Source: Fomitopsis serialis (taxonomy: Eukaryota; Basidiomycota; Agaricomycetes; Polyporales; Fomitopsidaceae). Taken from it: a stretch of 64,000 nucleotides of DNA. Numbering within the stretch: the first letter of the stretch is position 1; every line of letters begins with the position of its first letter. The stretch spans positions 85,594-149,593 of the forward strand of contig NW_025955060.1 in NCBI RefSeq assembly GCF_022376445.1, given 5' to 3'. A model generated the notes under the pieces. That model saw only the letters and a list, made by a program, of their open reading frames with translations. It did not search any database and was not told the DNA's origin. Below are positions 58,174 through 64,000 of this stretch, piece by piece. A program made the position numbers and the translations under genes.

Positions 58174-59209
58174 TTACACTCGTACACCGCGATCTTCCGG
58201 CCTTTGCTCCCAATCGTACGTGTTCTCGCCCGCATTGGGGACGCCTGAACGGCACTGTCGAAGCAGGTTGCGGATGTATAGATAGTTCGGGCGTTCATCG
58301 AACTTCAGCCTCATGACGTACTCGACGAACACGCAAAATGGAGTAGGGAGCCCCTTGCAAAGCTGCGAAGGCTTGGCTTTGGCTTTGGCTCTTACCAACT
58401 GATCATTCCTCTTCGTCTTGGCGGACCCGGGGATGCCTTGCCAAGGCAGCGAGCCGCGAACGAAGAAGAGGAGGATGTACGCCAGCGCGATGAGGTCGTC
58501 ACGACGCGAGTGCGCGATGCCGTGGTGTATATTGATCGACGAAAAGAGCGGGGTCCCAATAGCCTCGTGTTCATCGTTGTACTTGATGTGCGCACGAGTG
58601 ACGATGTCGAGGTACGGGACAGCCAAACCCAAGTCGATGAGGTAGAGCAGGCTTGTCTGCCCGCCTACACCGACCAGGAAGTTCGCAGGCTTTAAGTCAC
58701 GATGCACGTAGCCCTCACGTGAAGGCTTTCGAGCCGGTCGACCTAGACAAATGGATGCAGATTGTCAGTTGAAATCGAATAAGCAAACAGGCGACCTACT
58801 GCCTGCAACGCAATCCGCAGTACTGTCCCGAGAGTGAATCGCTTCCCACAAAAGTGGAACAGCATCTCCAATGACGGCCCGAGTAGGTCCATTACGAGGT
58901 AATGCACCTCATCGGTCGTACCGAACCCGTGCATCGCGGGAAAGCCTTCTGCGTATTTGAGAGCGTCGTAAACCTCTTCCTCGTTCTCCAATTGGTTGAC
59001 CCGGAAGTCGCATGGCTCCAGCTTCACCGCAACATCAACATGCTCATAGATGTCGAGTGCTTTGTACACTTGACCTGGATGTCGATGGTGATCAGCACGT
59101 AGGCCTGATGCACTAGTTAGTACGCACCGAACGACCCTGCTCCTATCAGTTCCCACAGCAGGTACCGACCCGCAATCTCCATAGGTGCATCGACCTCCGG
59201 AATGTCCAT
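58174..59209 (-). pseudogene. Casein kinase 1-like protein kinase with a frameshift at the catalytic loop
   Basis: Starts at ATG 59209 (MDIPEVDAPMEIAGRYLLWE) with the glycine loop LIGAGSFG. After an intron near 59072-59127 come VYKALDIYEHVDVAVKLEP (catalytic Lys) and EVHYLVMDLLGPSLEMLF. A second intron covers about 58744-58798. Then DRLESLHVR leads into the catalytic loop GYVHRDLKPANFLVG, but the two are in different frames, with one base missing at 58711-58720. After the shift the frame is open to 58174: LYLIDLGLAVPY (DLG instead of DFG), GTPLFSSINIHHGIAHSRRD, FVRGSLPWQGIPG and LKFDERPNYLYIRNLLRQC, all CK1 signatures. Length about 290 residues matches a bare CK1 kinase domain. The break would give a dead protein unless it is a sequence error. 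Confidence 0.85.
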
Positions 59210-59365
59210 GTCGAGCGCCTACCACACTCGATACATATCATTGGCATCGTAATCGCCGCCAGATCAGCGAGTGGTAGCACCTACAAGCAATACAATACAA
59301 TAACACTATGTACAACAATGTTGACGCTGCTCGCAGTGTCAGCGCCTCACTCATGGAGCAAGAGT
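59210..59365. other. Short spacer
   Basis: Contains only the presumed upstream region of the kinase-like gene. Nothing else was recognised. Confidence 0.4.
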
Positions 59366-59986
59366 TCATGTGGGCTTACAAAACAACGGTAGCGGACGCC
59401 AGGACCACTGACAACATGAGGGTCGGGGACAAGGCAACACATCAGTCGCCGCTCGCAAATGAACGTGATCATGTGACGTGCTGGACTTCTCGTTATCGTT
59501 CTCGACCTCGCCAGGGAGCTCGAAGTCGTCATCCTCAGCATCGTTGGGGCCGAAGATCGCGTCCTCATGGGGTACGAGTAGCACATTCTTCGGTGTAAAG
59601 CCACGCAGCGAGATAGGATTGATGAGAGGGTCGAAATAGAACGCGGGCAGGTCAGGGTCATCAGTGCGAATGTAGACGTTCTTCGGTGTGTGATACAGAG
59701 ATATGTGGACGGAACGAGGGAGGGAGTTATACAGATGGGGGAAAGCGACCTTGTACTCAGTCCGGATTTGCTGTCGAATGATGACTTTGTTGATGTCGTT
59801 GAACTCGTTCCAGTCCTCATTGAAGCTGTCCATGTCTCTATACAGAGGCTCGAATTTCGGGCCGCCGGGAATCGCCATGTTGAGCGCTTTCGCAGTGAAA
59901 ACCGACTTCTTGTCGAACAGGTAGCTCGAGTTGCCGTCTGTGTGATCCGACAAGAGTGTCCGACCGAGACGGTACAAGTTCGCCAT
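59366..59986 (-). pseudogene. PRP8: Isolated fragment of the spliceosome protein Prp8
   Basis: Prp8 is a ~2,300-residue U5 snRNP core protein. Here a single open frame holds only about 162 residues of it. It runs from [14 protein letters not shown] at 59986 through [60 protein letters not shown] and [20 protein letters not shown] to [11 protein letters not shown] near 59501. After that the frame continues for 45 unrelated codons to the stop. These motifs are the highly conserved N-terminal region of Prp8. No introns interrupt it. The upstream frame stays open to 60676 but does not resemble Prp8. It is a partial duplicate or captured fragment, not the working gene. Confidence 0.9.
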
Positions 59987-61409
59987 GGCAGGCGCGCCGC
60001 GAGGACAAACAGCTGGTGACTCAAGTTCCATGGCCAAAGCCGGTAGCAAAGCCGGACTGGCGAAATTCGTTCGGGAGGACGTGAGCAGCACCGTCTTGTC
60101 TTCGAACGGGCAACCATGCTCACCTGACAGTAGCATCCCGGGCACCCAACCCGAGCCAACCACCATCCGCCCACGCACCCGCCCTCTCGCCCACGCCGCT
60201 CGCCGGACGGCGATTCGTCGTGCCTTCATCGGTCGAGGATGCCAGCCGGGTCGACCAGCAAACCACGAGAGGTGGTGAGTCCGGGAAGACGGGAGAAACA
60301 CACCGGATGCCGGCGTGGATCGAGGGCGGCGACCGTCGAGTCTGGAGCAGACCGGATGGGACACTTCGGACAGCTCCATCGGGAAGATAGAGAGCGGGAG
60401 ACGAGTGATGAGCTCGGCAGGACGGGGAGTGACCGGGGTGTGGTCGAGGTCAGTACCGGGCGGGAGGAGATCCACGGGTGGAGGGATGCCGTTCGAGGCA
60501 CATTTCGAGGGTGCCCGGATGCAAGTCGTCCTTGCCCATGTGGACCACGAGAGGACGCATACACCGAGCTGCGAATGCAGGTGAGCAATACTGCTATGAA
60601 CTGACTGAACAGGAAACGGAGATATACTCACCTCCGAGCCTGTTACTTTCTCCCTCCCAAAATGTTGCGGCTGCAATTGCTAGCCGCTCTCGCACCGCGG
60701 CGGGTCGCTGAGCACGTCTGCGATTGAGCGTGCGCCGGGCGCGGTTGAGCGTGCGTAGGGCGCGGTTGAGCGTGTAGGGCGCGGTTGAGCGTACGGGGCG
60801 CGGTTGAGCGTGCGCCGGGCACGGTCTGCGTCGTTCGCGGATAGCGGCGACAAAGGGATGCGAGGACGCACACGAGGCAACGGGATCACGTTGCAGACGA
60901 GGACGTTTGAGGTAGCAGCGGAGGCGATGATCTCAAAGCAGGAGGTGGTTATGGTGGATGCAGAGATCGCGTCCCAGGTCGAGTTATGCACCGGAATCTG
61001 CGCGCCGCCCAGCGACCCTCCTGGGCTCGTCCTTCCTAAATTTTTGTTCGTATCTTGGAGCTGCTTTTGAGTTACGCATCATGTTGAAGAGACAAGGCAA
61101 TACAGCGGGGATGATGCTGAGGGTGGTGGTGGATGTGAGAGTAGGAAGAGGGCGGCAAAGTCACCGCCGCCACTGTGAGGAAATGGACTAGTAGTGCCAG
61201 CCGATGAGAGTCACTGTTAGTCGTTGGGCAGATAGCAATGCATACGAGCACATTTCATTCCACATTACTAGTACATCAGGTCATTGTGATATTCATGATA
61301 CGAGACAGCGCGGTACGAGGCGGCGTGATACAAGTACATCGAGGAGACTCGGACGAGGCCAGACAACTACAAGGCAACACAGCAGCAGCACGATGGTAAC
61401 ACAAAGACA
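59987..61409. other. Spacer between the Prp8 fragment and the hAT element, with a minisatellite
   Basis: The minus frame upstream of the Prp8 fragment is open to 60676 but Arg/Pro-rich and not gene-like. A five-unit minisatellite is at 60721-60824. The last part (61200-61409) may be the 3' end of the hAT element. No terminal inverted repeat could be paired because the other end is outside the window. Confidence 0.45.
60721..60824 (+). repeat. Minisatellite, five units of 19-21 bp
   Basis: Units of the form cggttgagcgtgcgYRgggcg, differing by small indels, from cgattgagcgtgcgccgggc to the last ccgggcacgg. Confidence 0.9.
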
Positions 61410-64000
61410 TTAGATGAAGTCGAGGAGGTCTTCGAAAGTGAGCTCCTCGTCCTCATTATAGGCCATTTCAGCGCGAGCCTGCCTCACCAGCATTTCCTGT
61501 ATAAACTCGAAACCCTGGAGGTGATCAGTAAACGACAAGCGGCTTTGCCGGATGAGGTACTTCAGCACTTGCAATGCTTCCATAAGATCTGGGCTGAGGC
61601 GGCTGCGCCGGGCTGTGTCCGTCTGCCCTGCAGAAGAGAATACTCGCTCGCAGGGAACCGATGTTGCCTGCGCGGAAGATAGTCCAACGCGATAGCAAAG
61701 ATCGTAGGCCACTGCGTCTGTGCCGCAGGCAGCTGAGAGGGCACAATGAGTACAAAGTATCATAGCCAGGCAATCATTCACTTACACTCCAGTACGCGAG
61801 GACGTCGGATAGCTCATTCCCCATCCCTCTTTCGAGCCAAGAGTGGTATTCGGTCTCGACAGTCGCGTCAAGGGCGCTTTGAGCAGGGGCCGCTGGCTCG
61901 TCGTCGCCCAGGTTACCAACGAAAATTTGATCAGCTGCCTCGTACATGCTGCGCAACGCCTGAGGCCTTTGCGGCTGCGAAGGTCCTGCTCGACGTGCAG
62001 GCGGTCGCCGAGCCGCGTAAACCCGCATCTGCACCGCAAATGTCGCATTAGTAGCCACACTACATAGAATAGTGGTCTACTTACTTTACTCTTGACGATG
62101 TCATGGCACGCTGGTAGTAGCGCTGCTCCCAGTGGTCGCGCATGTGATCCATCTTGTATTTCGGATGTACGACTAGAAAGTGGATTAGCAGGTTAGTCAA
62201 TAAGGTCGGAATGTACCTACACATGCATAGGATGTAGCTGTCGGTCAGGTCCATGTATTTGTAGTACTTGATCGCGACATCCAAACCGGCTTGGATGACA
62301 CCTTGAAGATGCGGCCTACGCTCCGCGAGCCTCTCCATGTTCGTCAAATAGAGTTCGTACCGCGGTATGACATCGGCGAGCAGCGGCTGCCGCTCTCCAG
62401 CCAGCACCATCTGGATATTATGACCAGCCTGCATAGGGTTGTCAATCGCGCTCATGTGGGTTGGAGGAATGACCTACCATGAGCACAAGGCCCGTCTCCG
62501 TCAGCACGTCATTCTCGGTGGTCGTCAGAGGTGGGTACGACCTCGCAAACTCCGGGTTTTGCTCCAAGAACACCTTGTATACCTATGTCATATAAGATCA
62601 GTATCTGTCGTCAGTGCGCAGAGATAACTCACCTCTTGCATCGTCAAAAACCGCATGATCATAACGTACGTGCTATCCCAGCGGATCCGCATGTCGGCCA
62701 CCAAGATCATGTCCTCTTTGAAGATGTCGATCTTTGGGATGCCCGCCACAAGCGCCGCGTTCTTGACCATAGCAGCAGCATTATGAATCGCAATCGAGGT
62801 CGCCCAAGAGTCGCGGCACTTAGGAGACGCACGAACGGCAACACATATCTCCCTTGTCTTGGAAACAACCGAGAACTTCACGGCGTTGCCGCCGCGAGTG
62901 GCCGAGGATTCGGAGCCATTGTCGCTAGGGGGCTGGATGCCCATGTAAGTTATCATTGTCTGCGAGGTTCGGTTGACTCCATGGCCCAAGCAATGTATCT
63001 GGTTGTTACTCGGGTCGAAGTCACGACGAGCGTTCGGGTCCTCGTCGAACTTCTTCTTCAGCTCTTCCATCATCTTTGCATTGCTTGTCGCGGAGTCCAT
63101 CATGAATCGTCCGACCTAATATGATCAGTTACTAGATTACTTCGAATAAGGCAGATGTGGTTACCTTAGATACAACACCGGCGCGCTCCAGAACGAAGTG
63201 GACGGCATTCGCGAGGTTTACGCCTACGTGATAAAATTAGAAAGTAACTAGGTGTTCACGTTCGGACTTACCAGTATGGCTCCCTTCGAGCCTCCTAAAA
63301 CCGACAACTGCTGACTTCATCACAAGATCCGTAGGCAGCACTCCTTTTGCAATCCAATGGCCCGTCACACCGACATAAGCGCGTCGAGCTGGTAGGGCGC
63401 ACTGTCAGTGATGTACTCGCTTGATTGCTGTGCGTGCTCACCTTGAGTATCCCAACCATCGGATGTCAGAGATACCTGACCGCGCGAGTGCTATCAGGAG
63501 GGTGAGCAGTGCCTTGTTCATTCATCGTGTGATACCTACCGTGAGCTGAATCTTGAGTTGATCAAATGTGCGCGTGAATTGCGCCATAATCAACGAGCGC
63601 ATATGGTTGCGCTTCGGAATGTCCTCGTCGGCAAGATCGGGATTGAGCAGACGTAAGAGGTATCGGAATTCAGGTTTCTCGACCACCGAGATCGCCTGAT
63701 GTTGACGTCAATAACTGCTTCACATAACGAGAGAAATCGTACTGACCTGGTCGTCCACGACCACCCAGTTCACGAGTCGCCTGTGGAACTCCTCGCGAGA
63801 ATACTCCACCACCGGATAATTCTGGTCGATATCCGCAACTTCTTGCGCTGCCTTCACTTGGTCCTTGTAGCTGGGCAGCATGTTCACCCAGCGCCCGATC
63901 GCAGCCAAGCCGGCGTACTCGTCGCGGTGGTAGGCATCGAGATGGGATCGGAGCGGACTGTTACTCGTCTTCTCAGCATAGATGTAGTTGTGGCACGTCA
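61410..64000 (-). CDS. hAT-family transposase, partial at the right edge
   Basis: Cuts and pastes its own DNA element. Reading from the right edge, the first visible residues include a BED-finger-like ending (SPLRSHLDAYHRDEYAGLAA, two spaced His). Then come RWVNMLPSYKDQVKAAQE and EFHRRLVNWVVVDDQ. The catalytic-core exon at 62588-63103 has NNQIHCLGHGVN and RIRWDSTYVMIMRFL, the conserved hAT RW motif. The C-terminal dimerisation region is near 61530-61660: SVPCERVFSSAGQTDTARRS then RLSPDLMEALQVLKYLIRQ. The last exon ends at TAA (61410-61412) after EDLLDFI. It has at least eight short introns. Exons seen look open, so the copy may be intact, but the start codon and one element end lie beyond 64000. 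Confidence 0.9.

Noticed and set aside
59987..60676. Minus-strand continuation of the Prp8 fragment frame
   Set aside because: Open but low-complexity (Arg/Pro/Ser), not similar to Prp8; probably chance in CpG-rich sequence.

Overview
The window looks like genomic DNA of a filamentous basidiomycete, probably an Agaricomycete. Genes are split by short GT..AG introns of about 50-70 nt. The mobile elements (a chromodomain Ty3/Gypsy retroelement, a hAT transposase, a TET/JBP-type dioxygenase gene, a DUF6532-like gene) are of kinds common in that class. The species cannot be named from the sequence. No rRNA, tRNA or CRISPR was recognised.

Layout. (1) 1-8.2 kb is ordinary gene-dense sequence: the tail of a plus-strand gene, a minus-strand phospholipid:diacylglycerol acyltransferase (LRO1/PDAT, 432-3495), and a divergently transcribed anillin/Bud4-type septum protein with a C-terminal PH domain (3764-8230). 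(2) 8.23-35.76 kb is a 27.5 kb block with no intact gene and almost no CpG dinucleotides, rich in TpG/CpA. It is a patchwork of a few repeat families in direct and inverted copies, including a 4.36 kb inverted repeat with 1,059-bp arms, three TACCCA-type minisatellites, and several long palindromes that still contain CpG. (3) 35.76-46.25 kb is a Ty3/Gypsy chromovirus with 226/225-bp LTRs, gag, protease, RT/RNase H, integrase with a C-terminal chromodomain, and a large extra 3' ORF. It is inactivated by one in-frame TGA and several single-base indels. (4) 46.25-57.5 kb has normal CpG content and three multi-exon genes: an unidentified gene with a weakly Uma2/PD-(D/E)XK-like segment (47080-49046), a TET/JBP-like 2-oxoglutarate/Fe(II) dioxygenase gene with an in-frame TGA just before its last catalytic residues (49391-52418), and a DUF6532-like gene with an acidic/lysine-rich N-terminus (54592-57524). 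(5) 57.5-64 kb is a graveyard: a frameshifted casein-kinase-1-like gene, an isolated fragment of the spliceosomal protein Prp8, a small minisatellite, and the 3' part of a hAT transposase running off the right edge.

The unifying theme is cytosine-methylation-type mutation and the machinery around it. The repeat block has lost its CpGs. The LTR next to the block has TpG at two sites where the distal LTR has CpG. Both in-frame stops (gag and the dioxygenase) are TGA where a single CpG transition would give CGA. The dioxygenase belongs, by motif, to the family that oxidises 5-methylcytosine. The mechanistic link between these observations is inference; the sequence differences are direct.
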